Positions 43,743 through 52,749 of a stretch of 54,760 bases of DNA are shown one piece after another (within the stretch, counting starts at the first letter, position 1; each line of letters begins with the position of its first letter). The DNA is from an uncultured delta proteobacterium (GTDB lineage Bacteria; Myxococcota_A; Polyangia; Polyangiales; Polyangiaceae): positions 1-54,760 of the forward strand of contig CAIQDA010000192.1 of assembly GCA_903870415.1 (NCBI GenBank). The letters are read 5' to 3'. The position numbers were made by a program, and so were the translations under genes. The notes below the pieces were generated by a model. That model saw only the letters and a list, made by a program, of their open reading frames with translations. It was not told the origin of the DNA and searched no databases.

Positions 43743-45824
43743 ATGCGCATCCGAGCCCTCACGATTCCCGCTGCTTTGCTGTCCGTTTCCGCCGTGGCGT
43801 GTTCGCCCGAAGCCGCGGTGCCGCCTGCCATGCCCGTGATGGAGGCCTCGTCCGCGACCGTGGTGGCGCCGAGCTATGCGCAAGGCCCCGGGCTCGACCG
43901 CTCCGCCATCGACGAGAGCACGAGCGCGTGCACGGACTTCTACCAGCACGCGTGTGGCGCTTGGTTGAAGAATACACCCATCCCCGATGACAAGGCCGGG
44001 TGGACGCGGAGCTTCAGCGTCATCGACGAGAAGAACAAAGAACTCTTGAAGGCCATTCTCACGGACCTCTCCGCGGGCAAGACTGGCGGCGTCGCGTTCG
44101 GCAAAGAGATGGCCTCGGTTTACGGCGCGTGCATGGACGAGAGCGCCATCGAGAAGCGGGGAGCCAAGCCGCTCGCGCCCATCTTCACGACAGTGAACCG
44201 CCTCACCAAAAAGAACCTCGCCGAAACGCTCGCTGCGCTCCATACGCAGGGAATTCCCGCGTTCTTCGCCTTCGGTCCGACGCCCGACGCGAAGGACTCG
44301 TCGCAGATGATCGGCGACCTCGTGCAGGGCGGCATCGGCCTTCCGGACCGCGATTACTACTTCGACGACGACGCGAAGACGAAGGAAGTACAGTCCGCAT
44401 ACCGCAAATACCTCGAAACGCTCTTCACGCTTTCGGGCAAGAAGCCCGCGGCGGCCAAGCAGCTTGCGGAGGACGTGTACGGCCTCGAGAAGCGTCTCGC
44501 CGAACACATGATGAACAAGGTCGATCGCCGTGACCCACAGAAGGTCACCAACAAGATGGACCTCGCGAAGGTTGAGTCGCTCGCGCCGGGCTTCTCGTGG
44601 AAGACCTACTTGAAGATGATGAAGGTCTCCGATGCGGTGGCCATCAACGTGTCGATGGTCGCGTACATGAAGGCGCTCCCGGAGCGCTTCGACAAGGAGC
44701 CTCTCCCCCTCGTGAAGAGCTACCTTGAAGCGCGCATTTTGAGCTCGACGGCCACGCAACTTTCGAAGCCGTTCGACGATGCGGCGTTCGCCTACAAGGC
44801 GGCACTCACGGGCCAAAAGACCCGCGAAATCCGCTGGAAGCGCTGCGTCGGTCTCGTCAACGACGGCATGGGCGAGGCTCTCGCGCAGCCCTTCGTCGCT
44901 AAGACGCTTGGCGATGGCGGCAAGGACGCCGTGCAGAAGCTCATCATGGCGATCGAGGCCTCGATGGAGGCACGCCTTCCGACGCTCGCGTGGATGGACG
45001 ACGAGACGCGCGCGAAGGCTTTTGAAAAGGTCCGCGCCATCGTGAACAAGGTGGTGCACCCGTCCAAGTGGCGCAGCTACGAGGGACTCGCGGTGAAGGC
45101 CGGCGACCACTTCGGCAACGTGCTTGCGGCCGAGGCTTTTGAAAACGCCCGCCAAATGACGAAGGTCGGAAAGCCCGTGGACCGCGAAGAATGGTTCATG
45201 AGCCCGCCGGACGTGAACGCGTATTACGACGCGCAGACCAACCAAATGGTCTTCCCCGCGGGCATCTTGCAGCCGCCGTTTTACGGACCGCAGAACGCGA
45301 AGAGCGCGAACTTCGGCGCCATTGGCATGGTCATGGGGCACGAGCTCACGCACGGTTTCGACGACGAGGGCCGCCAGTTTGACGCGAAGGGCAACCTCAC
45401 CGATTGGTGGACGCCGGCCTGCTCGAAGGGCTTCGACGAGCGCGCCGAATGTGTGGTTGCACAATACAACGACTTTGTTCCAATCGATGATCTCCACGTG
45501 AACGGAAAGCTCACGCTCGGCGAGAACCTCGCGGACCTCGGCGGCATCAACCTCGCCTACCAGGCGATGATGAGCGACGCCGAAGCCAGCAAGACGGGCA
45601 GCGCAGGGTTCACCCCGCAGCAGACGTTCTTCTATGCGTACGCGCAGTCCTGGTGCACGAACCAGCGTCCAGAGATGCAGCGCCTCCGCGTGAAGACGGA
45701 CCCGCACTCGCCACCGAAGTTTCGCGTCAACGGCCCGCTCACGAACATGCCTGCGTTCCGCGAGGCATTCGCCTGCAAAGCCGGCGATGCGATGATCCGA
45801 GAAAACGCCTGCCGCGTCTGGTGA
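43743..45824 (+). CDS. M13 family (neprilysin-like) zinc metallopeptidase, lipoprotein
   Basis: Zinc endopeptidase of the cell envelope. Lipobox Cys20 ('VSAVACSPE'), then the M13 N-domain ('STSACTDFYQHACGAWLKNTPIP'). Catalytic part: 'NAYYDAQTNQMVFPAGILQPPF', H533-E-x-x-H537 in 'GHELTHGFDDEGRQF' and the third ligand E594 in 'GENLADLGG'. The C-terminal 'PKFRVNGPLTNMPAFREAF...CRVW' matches the neprilysin end. 693 aa is normal. A perfect 12-base palindrome (45821-45832) spans the stop codon, and a strong terminator follows. Confidence 0.95.
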   Translation: MRIRALTIPAALLSVSAVACSPEAAVPPAMPVMEASSATVVAPSYAQGPGLDRSAIDESTSACTDFYQHACGAWLKNTPIPDDKAGWTRSFSVIDEKNKELLKAILTDLSAGKTGGVAFGKEMASVYGACMDESAIEKRGAKPLAPIFTTVNRLTKKNLAETLAALHTQGIPAFFAFGPTPDAKDSSQMIGDLVQGGIGLPDRDYYFDDDAKTKEVQSAYRKYLETLFTLSGKKPAAAKQLAEDVYGLEKRLAEHMMNKVDRRDPQKVTNKMDLAKVESLAPGFSWKTYLKMMKVSDAVAINVSMVAYMKALPERFDKEPLPLVKSYLEARILSSTATQLSKPFDDAAFAYKAALTGQKTREIRWKRCVGLVNDGMGEALAQPFVAKTLGDGGKDAVQKLIMAIEASMEARLPTLAWMDDETRAKAFEKVRAIVNKVVHPSKWRSYEGLAVKAGDHFGNVLAAEAFENARQMTKVGKPVDREEWFMSPPDVNAYYDAQTNQMVFPAGILQPPFYGPQNAKSANFGAIGMVMGHELTHGFDDEGRQFDAKGNLTDWWTPACSKGFDERAECVVAQYNDFVPIDDLHVNGKLTLGENLADLGGINLAYQAMMSDAEASKTGSAGFTPQQTFFYAYAQSWCTNQRPEMQRLRVKTDPHSPPKFRVNGPLTNMPAFREAFACKAGDAMIRENACRVW

Positions 45825-45872
45825 TGCATCACGCGCTCGTCGCGTGAGACGTGTGCAAAGTACAGCGCGTAC

Positions 45873-45906
45873 AGCCATGGGTGCCGAGCGTGCCCATGGC
45901 TTTTTT
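45873..45906 (+). terminator. Rho-independent terminator after the M13 peptidase gene
   Basis: AGCCATGGGT (45873-45882) pairs with GCCCATGGCT (45892-45901), with one G-T closing pair and a 9-base loop, followed by six T. It ends the rightward run begun at 41724. Confidence 0.92.
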
Positions 45907-46011
45907 CGTGCTTTGCGAGCGTGTACCCGGTGCGTTCTTGCGGTTCCCCTAAACGGTCGCTGAGGCAAGGCGGTCGTCGGGGCTCGCGGGCTCGCTCTTA
46001 GCGTTCGAAAG

Positions 46012-47043
46012 TTAGCGTTTGAAAATGTCTCCCCAGGAGACGAACGCGACGAGCGCGAGCATCAGCATGAGTCCCACCGCGTGGATGCGGGCTTCGAGTT
46101 TCGCGTCGGGCTTCCGGCGTGCGAGGGCCTCGAAGCCGAGGAAGATGAGTCGCCCGCCGTCGAGACTCGGAAACGGCAGCAGGTTGAACCAGCCGAGGTA
46201 TGCGCTCAAAATAGCCAGCGTCTTGAGTGCGTCTCCCACGCCCGAACGCACCGCGCCCGCGACCTCTTTTGCGATGCCGACGGGTCCTGAGAATTCAGCT
46301 TTTTCCTTGCCCGTGAGCGTACGAACGAGGCCGCGAATCTGCAGGTACACGACGCGCGTGGGCTCTGTGAATGCGAGCCCGAGGCTTTCCGCGGCGCCGA
46401 CGTTCTCGTGCGAGAAAGACGGCATGATGCGGATCTTGCCTTCGCTCGGCGAGCCCTTGGCGCCTGGTGTGACGTTGACGACGATGCGCTGCCCGTTGCG
46501 TTCATACGCGAGGGGCACGGCCTCACCGGGGTGCGCTCCGATGGTCGTGCGCAAGTCGTCCCAGGTGCCGATGCCCTTGCCCGCGACTTCGAGGATCTTG
46601 TCGCCGGTGACGAGTCCCGCAATCGCCGCCGCTCCGTCGGGCATGACGGTGACCCGCATGGACTTGTCGTCGATGACGTCACGACCACCTAGGAAAAACC
46701 CGAAGAAAAGAAGCACCGAGGCAAACGCGTAGTTCGCGAGCGGGCCCATGGCGATGGCCTCCACCCGCGCGGCAAGAGGCGCGTTCGCGTAGCTCGCCTT
46801 GTCGTTCGGATCGATCTCGTCGAAGGGATTCATTCCGTCGATCTGGACGAAGGCCAGAAACGGGATGAGAGCGATTTGGTACGTCGTCTCGCTGCCCTTC
46901 GGTTGGTGCTCGAAGAGGCGCGGACCGAAGCCGATGGAGAAACGCGTGACGCGCATGCCGTGGCGGCGCGCAGCCAAAAAATGCCCGCCCTCGTGGACGA
47001 CCATGAGGAGCGCGAGACCGAGGATCGCGAGCAAGTAGCTCAT
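46012..47043 (-). CDS. rseP: Site-2 protease RseP (RIP metalloprotease)
   Basis: Intramembrane zinc protease that cleaves anti-sigma factors and signal-peptide remnants. H17-E-G-G-H21 sits in the first membrane helix ('LALLMVVHEGGHFLAARRHG'), 'RFSIGFGPRLFEHQ' follows, and the second active-site motif is 'NLLPFPSLDGGRLIFLGFEA'. There is one PDZ domain in the middle ('VMPDGAAAIAGLVTGDKILEVAGKGIGTWDDLRTTI'). 343 aa is shorter than the two-PDZ E. coli protein (450). It is separated from dxr, cdsA and bamA, its usual neighbours. Divergent from plsC. Confidence 0.93.
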   Translation of the reverse strand: MSYLLAILGLALLMVVHEGGHFLAARRHGMRVTRFSIGFGPRLFEHQPKGSETTYQIALIPFLAFVQIDGMNPFDEIDPNDKASYANAPLAARVEAIAMGPLANYAFASVLLFFGFFLGGRDVIDDKSMRVTVMPDGAAAIAGLVTGDKILEVAGKGIGTWDDLRTTIGAHPGEAVPLAYERNGQRIVVNVTPGAKGSPSEGKIRIMPSFSHENVGAAESLGLAFTEPTRVVYLQIRGLVRTLTGKEKAEFSGPVGIAKEVAGAVRSGVGDALKTLAILSAYLGWFNLLPFPSLDGGRLIFLGFEALARRKPDAKLEARIHAVGLMLMLALVAFVSWGDIFKR

Positions 47044-47235
47044 GGTGCAAGACGGTAGGTCGCCGAGCGGGACGACGCTAGGGGCGTGCGTCGATTCCTC
47101 TCGGAGGCCCCTGACGCGCAGGCGGCGAAGTTTCTCTCGCTCTCCATATTCCTGCACCGCATCGACGACGAAAACGCCGGGAATCCCCAGGGTCTTGGCC
47201 CTCCGCGCGCAACGCGGCATGCTCGTGAGCGAACC

Positions 47236-47997
47236 ATGTTTGCACCTCGAGCGCACCGTCCGCGTCCCCTGCGCTTCCTCGTGCAAGCGACCACGTTCAC
47301 CGTGTCGCTGTTCGTGCTCGCCCCGTTGCTCGTGTGCGCCGGGCTCTTGCCGGGCCGTCGCTTCGTGGCTCCGCTTCTGCGCGCATGGGGTCGCTCGATG
47401 CTTGCGGCGTGCGGCGTGCGTCTCGTTCTTGAACCCGGCGTGGCCGAAGAGTTCGCGGTGCCACGGCGCCGCGTGATGACGATCAACCACACGTCGACGC
47501 TCGACATCTTCGTCGCCACGGCGTTCTGGCCCGTCGGTGCAACCGTCGTCATAAAGCGCGAGTTCTTGTTCTTGCCCGTCCTCGGACAGCTCGCTTGGGC
47601 GATTGATGCGGTCGCGATCGATCGAAAAAATCGCTCGACCGCCGTGGCAGCACTCGCGGGCGCAGCGGAACGTATTCGCGCGGAAAATCGCACGATTATC
47701 GTGGCTCCCGAAGGTACGCGCTCGCGCACCGGAGAGCTTCAGCCCTTCAAGCTTGGGGCCTTTCACCTCGCGGCCGAGGCTGACGCGCCGATATTGCCCG
47801 TGGTCATGCACGGCAATCGCGAACTGTGGCCCATGGGCCAGACGACGTGCGCGCCAGGCACCGTCACCGTGCGTGTTCTCGAAGAAGAAGCGCCTCCGCA
47901 TGCGGGCGATGATCTTCACGCTCGCGCAGAAGACCTGCGTGCAAAATACAAGAAAGCCCTCGACGCGATGGCTCTCGAGATCCCCGTCACCGAGTGA
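47236..47997 (+). CDS. plsC: 1-acyl-sn-glycerol-3-phosphate acyltransferase (PlsC-like)
   Basis: Membrane-bound acyltransferase of phospholipid synthesis. Hydrophobic N-terminal segment ('LVQATTFTVSLFVLAPLLVCAGLL'), motif I 'TINHTSTLDIFVA' (NHxxxxD), motif III 'IIVAPEGTRSRTGELQPFKLGAFHLA' (EGTR) and motif IV 'PILPVVMHG'. 253 aa is normal. ATG 47236 is chosen; in-frame codons upstream give unconvincing sequence. Single gene, convergent with the membrane protein downstream. Confidence 0.9.
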   Translation: MFAPRAHRPRPLRFLVQATTFTVSLFVLAPLLVCAGLLPGRRFVAPLLRAWGRSMLAACGVRLVLEPGVAEEFAVPRRRVMTINHTSTLDIFVATAFWPVGATVVIKREFLFLPVLGQLAWAIDAVAIDRKNRSTAVAALAGAAERIRAENRTIIVAPEGTRSRTGELQPFKLGAFHLAAEADAPILPVVMHGNRELWPMGQTTCAPGTVTVRVLEEEAPPHAGDDLHARAEDLRAKYKKALDAMALEIPVTE

Positions 47998-48015
47998 TCG
48001 CGTTACCCGTGCGCT

Positions 48016-48582
48016 TCAGAACGTGAGCGTGAACGTCGCGCTCGTGCCCGTGAACGAAAGGCTCGCTTTGTCGAGGGTGCGAATGCCTCGAAGCGGAGCG
48101 GGGTTCCAGAGCTCGTAGGAGAACGAACCGGCAAGTCCTGCGAGCGACGCGCCGGTCAGGCGAATCCACCGCTCTTGAAACGGCCATTCGGGCGGCACTC
48201 GCCCCTCGGCGATGGCCACGATGACGGGCGCGGTCATCAAGCCCAAGAGCGGCCCGAGCCAGCGAAATTCCGGAAGATCACGCTGCGAACCTTCCGGCGC
48301 GGGAGGAAGCCTGAGGCCGTCGTCGCACAGGGGCCGCGCCCATACCGCCGCGGACATGAGCCAGCCCCACGAAAGCCCCATCAGTGCGGGGCCCGTGGCG
48401 CGAGCAGCAAACGCATCGGCATACTTAAAATAGGCAACGTCTGCGGTGGTCGCAGCCGCAAACGTTCCGAGCGCTGAGCCGATGTAGGCCCAGTCCGCGT
48501 GGGAGCATTGGTCGCGCGCTTCGGCGATGGCCGGCGCTTCGATGACGAGAGTCGGCGGAGGCGGCGGGAGATACGCGCTCAT
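48016..48582 (-). CDS. Small multi-pass membrane protein, unknown family
   Basis: 188 aa. After a Pro-rich start come at least three hydrophobic helices: 'WAYIGSALGTFAAATTADVAYF', 'GPALMGLSWGWLMSAAVWA' and 'WLGPLLGLMTAPVIVAIAEG', possibly a fourth at 'LTGASLAGLAGSFSYEL'. No motif I recognise. Its ATG overlaps the TlpA-like gene stop by four bases (ATGA), so it is coupled to it, as that gene is to the radical SAM gene. A role with the thiol-redox protein in the same membrane is plausible but unproven. Confidence 0.7.
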   Translation of the reverse strand: MSAYLPPPPPTLVIEAPAIAEARDQCSHADWAYIGSALGTFAAATTADVAYFKYADAFAARATGPALMGLSWGWLMSAAVWARPLCDDGLRLPPAPEGSQRDLPEFRWLGPLLGLMTAPVIVAIAEGRVPPEWPFQERWIRLTGASLAGLAGSFSYELWNPAPLRGIRTLDKASLSFTGTSATFTLTF

Positions 48583-49277
48583 GGGGACGGCATGCCGCAG
48601 AGGTTTCCCGAGAGCTCGCGTCCCGCGGAGAAAACCGCAGGGCAGTACGTGCCGCCGGCTGTCTGGTCGAGGAGCTCGGACATGAAGCCGCCTGTCCAAT
48701 CACGTGGACCGTCGAAGCGTGCGCGGATGACGCCGCGGTCGTCGATGAGCCAGGTTTCGGGGTATTTCTTCGTGCCGAAAAGCTTCGTGACGACCTCGCG
48801 CTCCGGATCGAAAAGCACGGGAAAAGGCGGCTCTCCGCCGATGACGGCCTTCAGCGCCGCGAGAGACTCGGCTTGGTCCTCGTCCGTCGAGACGGTGACG
48901 ATTGCAATGTCGCGCCGGTCCGCGAGCGTCTTGGCGAGCTCTGCGAGGTCGGGCATCTCTTCCATGCAAGGTGCACACGTCATCGACCAGAAATTCAAGA
49001 GCACCGTCTTGCCACGGAGTGACGCCATCGAGAGGCGTTCGCCCTTGTGACCTGCGAGCTCGAAGTCCGGCGCGACTTTGTTCGCAGCAGCGTACGTCGG
49101 GTGCGAGAGGCAGAAAGCTCCGCAGCGGCGCCGAAGCTCACCGTCTTGGGCCGTGCGCACAAAGCCGAACGTGGCCGCCGCGGCAACGACGATGAACGCA
49201 AGCTGCGCGGCCGGCGTGATGAATTTCAGGGCTCCCATGAGGTCGTCGAAGCTAGCACCGGTCGCGGCGCGGTTCAC
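48579..49277 (-). CDS. TlpA/ResA-like membrane-anchored thioredoxin
   Basis: Periplasmic thiol-disulphide oxidoreductase tethered by a helix near residues 22-40. The thioredoxin core has 'KTVLLNFWSMTCAPCMEEMPDL' with redox pair C101-x-x-C104 and the cis-Pro in 'KKYPETWLID'. Extra cysteines occur at C52/C56 before the domain and near the C-terminus ('GGTYCPAVF', 'GNLCGMP'). The GTG start at 49277 is supported by a 4-base overlap (GTGA) with the radical SAM stop; ATG 49238 is an alternative. Middle gene of a three-gene leftward operon. Confidence 0.88.
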   Translation of the reverse strand: MNRAATGASFDDLMGALKFITPAAQLAFIVVAAAATFGFVRTAQDGELRRRCGAFCLSHPTYAAANKVAPDFELAGHKGERLSMASLRGKTVLLNFWSMTCAPCMEEMPDLAELAKTLADRRDIAIVTVSTDEDQAESLAALKAVIGGEPPFPVLFDPEREVVTKLFGTKKYPETWLIDDRGVIRARFDGPRDWTGGFMSELLDQTAGGTYCPAVFSAGRELSGNLCGMPSP

Positions 49278-50788
49278 GCAGCGACGACGGGAAGCTTGCG
49301 CGTCAGGGGACTCCGGGTGCCCAGCTCGTCGAGAGCTTTGTAGGCTTTCTTGTAGTCTGCAAACGTTCCGCCGGCGCGCACCGCATCGGCGACCGCCAGT
49401 CCCTCGGCCTCACCGCCTTGCGCGAGGACCCACTCGACCCAGGCCCACTTGGCGCTCGTGGACCGGATGTCGACGCGACCTTTGACCCCGCGGCGAAGCT
49501 GCTCAAGGCGCTCTTGCACGACGTCGATTCCCGCAAACGGCATGCCGTCGAGGGGCGTGTTGCGCTTCGAAACGAAGGGCGCGATGCCAAGCGAAAGCGG
49601 GATAATTCGCGAGAGTTCCGTCGTGAAACGCACGCACTCGTCCACGTCTTCGGGGCCTTCGCCCGGGGTGCCGACCATCAGGTAGAGCTTCAAGCGATCC
49701 ATGCCCTTCTCGCGGGCGAGTCGAGCGCAGCGTTCGATTTGCTCTTCCTTCGCTTTGCGATCGAGCGAGGCACGGACGCGCTGACTCGTGCCGTCCATCG
49801 CGGTCGTCAACGTGCGGTAGCCGACGCGGGCGAGGGCGCTCACGAAGGCGTCGTTCATGCGGTCGGGACGCAGCGACGAGAGGCCCACCTGCTTGCCCTT
49901 GTCGGCGAGCTCGTTGAGGATCTCGACGATTTTTGGGTGGTCGCTCACGGCCGCGCCGACAAGTCCGACCTTCGGCGCGTCGTCGGGAATGAGGCTGAGA
50001 ATCTTGGCTTTCGGCACGATGCGCATGCCGCCATTCGTCGAGCGTCGCATGACGCAGTACTTGCACCCGCGCGAGCAGCCGCGTTCCGCCTCAAGGAGGA
50101 ACATGTTCGAAAACTCCGCGTGCGGCGTGCGGATGGGGCCCCACGCGGGCAGCAGATCATCGTCGATGGACGCGATGCTTGCGAGTAGCCCTCCGTGGAT
50201 CGCCGGGACGGTGATGGACGGAAGTTTCGCGAGGCCTTCGAGCTGCGCTGTGCGGGTCTCTGCAGAATACAAGATGTCGAGCGCAGGCCCGATGAGCTCT
50301 TCAGCCTCGCCCATGATGAACGCGTCGGCGTAACCAAGAAGCGGTGCTGGATTCGAAAAGGTGAGGGGCCCGCCGAGCAGAAGAAAGGGGTGCTCGGGTC
50401 CGCGATCGCGACGGTTTGTAGGAATGCCCGCTGCGTCGAGCATGCGCACGAGGCCCGCGATTTCGAGTTCGTAGGCGACCGAAACGCAGATGACCCGGTA
50501 CGACGAGATCGGGCGCATCGCCTCGTACGTCAGCACGTCGGCGACTTGGGCTCCGGGCTCGTCACCGCCGTCGGCGAGGAATGCGCGATGGGCGACGAAC
50601 CCGTCTTGCTCTTGGATTGAGCGGTAGATGCGTTGAAACCCGAGCGAGCTCATGCCCGCGGCGTACGGAGACGGGTAGGCGAGGGCGACCGCATGAGGCG
50701 CGTCCTTGTCCATGCGGCCTGTCTCGTCGGCGAGGCGCTGGCGTACGAGATCCCGAAAACCAGGTGATTTGCTTCGAGTACGACCCAC
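49274..50788 (-). CDS. Radical SAM protein with an N-terminal B12-binding-like domain
   Basis: Radical SAM enzyme of the TIGR03960/YgiQ-like style. The N-terminal part starts 'ALAYPSPYAAGMSSLGFQRIYRSIQ', and 'RVICVSVAYELEIAGLVRMLDAAGI' resembles a cobalamin-binding fold, but no DxHxxG is seen. The cluster site is 'EAERGCSRGCKYCVMRR' (CxxxCxxC) and the SAM-binding region is 'KLYLMVGTPGEGPEDVDECVRF'. Function unknown. 504 aa. The GTG at 50788 is used; ATG 50713 is possible but would remove a conserved-looking lead-in. It is the first gene of the operon with the TlpA-like and membrane proteins, and is divergent from truD. Confidence 0.85.
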   Translation of the reverse strand: MGRTRSKSPGFRDLVRQRLADETGRMDKDAPHAVALAYPSPYAAGMSSLGFQRIYRSIQEQDGFVAHRAFLADGGDEPGAQVADVLTYEAMRPISSYRVICVSVAYELEIAGLVRMLDAAGIPTNRRDRGPEHPFLLLGGPLTFSNPAPLLGYADAFIMGEAEELIGPALDILYSAETRTAQLEGLAKLPSITVPAIHGGLLASIASIDDDLLPAWGPIRTPHAEFSNMFLLEAERGCSRGCKYCVMRRSTNGGMRIVPKAKILSLIPDDAPKVGLVGAAVSDHPKIVEILNELADKGKQVGLSSLRPDRMNDAFVSALARVGYRTLTTAMDGTSQRVRASLDRKAKEEQIERCARLAREKGMDRLKLYLMVGTPGEGPEDVDECVRFTTELSRIIPLSLGIAPFVSKRNTPLDGMPFAGIDVVQERLEQLRRGVKGRVDIRSTSAKWAWVEWVLAQGGEAEGLAVADAVRAGGTFADYKKAYKALDELGTRSPLTRKLPVVAA

Positions 50789-50943
50789 GGGGCGATGCTT
50801 AGGCCGAAACGTGAGAGATGCAAGCCTTGCGGCCGTGTTTGTCGAAGTCGCGTGTATCCTTCATGCATTCGCGGCGAGGGCTTTGCTTCGACTTCGTTGC
50901 GTTTCGCTTCGAGGTCCGAGGAAAGCGGGTTAGGCGGAGCCCC

Positions 50944-52071
50944 ATGAGTTCGCCCGCATCCGTGCGCCCCGCGCTGCAGTTCAAGGTTCAGCCCGAAGAC
51001 TTCTTCGTGGAGGAAATTCCGGCCTTTGAGGCGTCCGGCGTGGGTGATCACCTCTACGTGCACTTGCGCAAGACGAACCGCGGGACGGAAGAAGTGTTGC
51101 GGGCCGTGGCTCGCGCGCTCGGGGCTGACGCGCGAGACGCAAGCGCGGCGGGTCTCAAAGACGTGAGGTCGGTGTCCACGCAATGGATAAGCGTTCCGTT
51201 GCCGGCGGGTGCGCGCGGCGTCGAGGTCGAAGAACGGGCGAAAGCGCTTGCGCTCGAAGGCGTGGAAATTCTCGAGACCAAGCGTCACAACCACAAGCTC
51301 AGGACGGGGCTCCTTCAGGGCAACCGCTTCACCGTGCTGCTGCGAGGCGCCCGCGCCGAAGACGTCGCGACCATCGACGCCGAACTATCGCGTCTGTCTC
51401 AGGGAATCCCAAACGCATACGGCGTGCAACGCTTCCGCCAAGACGGCTCCAATGTGGCGCGCGCCAAGAGCTGGCTTTGCGAAGGCGGTCCGGCCCCGCG
51501 CGACAAGCGTCAGCGGCGCTTCGAGTTCTCCGTGCTTCAGTCCGAGGGGTTCAATCGCTTTCTTCAAGCGCGCGTAGACGCCGGGACTTGGCGCACGCCG
51601 CTCCTTGGCGATTGGCTCGAAAAGACAGCAACCGGCGGCGTATTTCGCTGTGACGACGTAGCCGTCGACGGTCCTCGCGCCGAAGCCGGAGAGGTTATCG
51701 TCACAGGGCCGATGTTCGGTTCGAAGATGCGTCGCGCGGAGCACGAGGTTGGCGAGCTTGAGCGATCCATCTGCGCCGACGTGTTTGGTGCGGACTTCGA
51801 CTTTGTCCGCGCCTCGGGCCTTGGCGAAGGCACACGGCGCGGCCTCGTGCTTCAGCCTGAGTCGCTCACCTGGACATGGGAGCAGCAGCCAAATGATTCA
51901 GCGGGCGTTCTCTCTGTGCGCTTCGTGCTACCGAAAGGCGCCTATGCCACGACCGTGCTCGGCGCGGTGTTTGACCTGATCGAAACCAAGGACACCCCCT
52001 CGGCATCGGTCAAGCCGGCACCCGAAGAAGCCGGCAGCGAACAAGACGAATCTTTCGAGACAAGCCCATGA
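50944..52071 (+). CDS. truD: tRNA pseudouridine synthase D
   Basis: Makes pseudouridine 13 in tRNA-Glu. 'FKVQPEDFFVEEIPAFEASGVGDHLYVHLRKTN' at the N-terminus, catalytic Asp in 'SAAGLKDVRSVSTQWISV' and 'IPNAYGVQRFRQDGSN' are diagnostic. The C-terminal 'RFVLPKGAYATTVLGAVFDL' is also typical, followed by an acidic, disordered tail of about 25 residues. 375 aa. Its stop overlaps the exbB start (ATGA), so an RNA-modification gene heads a TonB-system operon. Confidence 0.95.
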   Translation: MSSPASVRPALQFKVQPEDFFVEEIPAFEASGVGDHLYVHLRKTNRGTEEVLRAVARALGADARDASAAGLKDVRSVSTQWISVPLPAGARGVEVEERAKALALEGVEILETKRHNHKLRTGLLQGNRFTVLLRGARAEDVATIDAELSRLSQGIPNAYGVQRFRQDGSNVARAKSWLCEGGPAPRDKRQRRFEFSVLQSEGFNRFLQARVDAGTWRTPLLGDWLEKTATGGVFRCDDVAVDGPRAEAGEVIVTGPMFGSKMRRAEHEVGELERSICADVFGADFDFVRASGLGEGTRRGLVLQPESLTWTWEQQPNDSAGVLSVRFVLPKGAYATTVLGAVFDLIETKDTPSASVKPAPEEAGSEQDESFETSP

Positions 52072-52748
52072 TCGAACGTTTGAAGAGTGCAATGGTCGGC
52101 GCTGGCGCCGAGTGGGTTCTTTGGCTCATGCTCGGCCTGAGCGTCATCTCGCTCGCCATCATGCTTGAGCGCGCATGGCTGTATTATACACTCAGCGATG
52201 ACGTCGAAGCGCTGATGCGTGACCTCGCGAAGTTGCTTCGTGGCGGTGACCTCAAGGGTGCCAAGGCGCGTCTCGAGCTGTCCGCAAGCTCGGAGGCGGC
52301 CGTTGTGGGTGCAGGCCTCGCGGAAGCGGACCTTGGTTCTGCGTCGGTCGAAGAGGCCATGGCGGGCGCTCAATCGCTTCAGCGAATCAAGCTCGAGCGT
52401 CGCCTCGCGTTTCTCGGAACCGTGGGAAACAACGCGCCATTCATTGGGCTTCTCGGCACGGTCATCGGCATCGTCGGCGCGTTCGACGAACTCGGCAAAG
52501 CCTCGCAAGCTCCCGCTCAAGGTGCAGCTTCCGCCGCCGCAGGGGCCCTCGCACCGCAAGCGGTCATGACCAACATCGCCGAAGCGCTCGTCGCCACGGC
52601 GGTGGGTCTCGTCGTCGCCATCCCTGCGGTGGCCGCGTACAACATCTTCATGCGCCAGGTGAAAGAGACCTCGGCGAATACCGACGCCCTCGGGCACGTG
52701 CTCCTCGCGCACCTCAAGAGCAACGGCTCCGGCGCGGAGAAAGCCTGA
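52068..52748 (+). CDS. exbB: MotA/TolQ/ExbB-type proton channel protein
   Basis: Inner-membrane stator that uses the proton gradient. First helix 'WVLWLMLGLSVISLAIMLERAWLYY', cytoplasmic loop, then the conserved 'LERRLAFLGTVGNNAPFIGLLGTVIGIVGAF' and 'NIAEALVATAVGLVVAIPAVAAYNIF'. A 25-residue Ala/Gln-rich insert follows the second helix. 226 aa, in the range of ExbB. It overlaps truD by 4 bp and is 1 bp before exbD. ExbB rather than TolQ is favoured by the TonB-like gene, but TolQ cannot be excluded. Confidence 0.92.
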   Translation: MIERLKSAMVGAGAEWVLWLMLGLSVISLAIMLERAWLYYTLSDDVEALMRDLAKLLRGGDLKGAKARLELSASSEAAVVGAGLAEADLGSASVEEAMAGAQSLQRIKLERRLAFLGTVGNNAPFIGLLGTVIGIVGAFDELGKASQAPAQGAASAAAGALAPQAVMTNIAEALVATAVGLVVAIPAVAAYNIFMRQVKETSANTDALGHVLLAHLKSNGSGAEKA

Positions 52749-52749
52749 C

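Noticed and set aside
43626-45968. 780-codon antisense open frame opposite the M13 peptidase
   Set aside because: Typical antisense shadow in GC-rich DNA; the plus strand encodes all M13 motifs.
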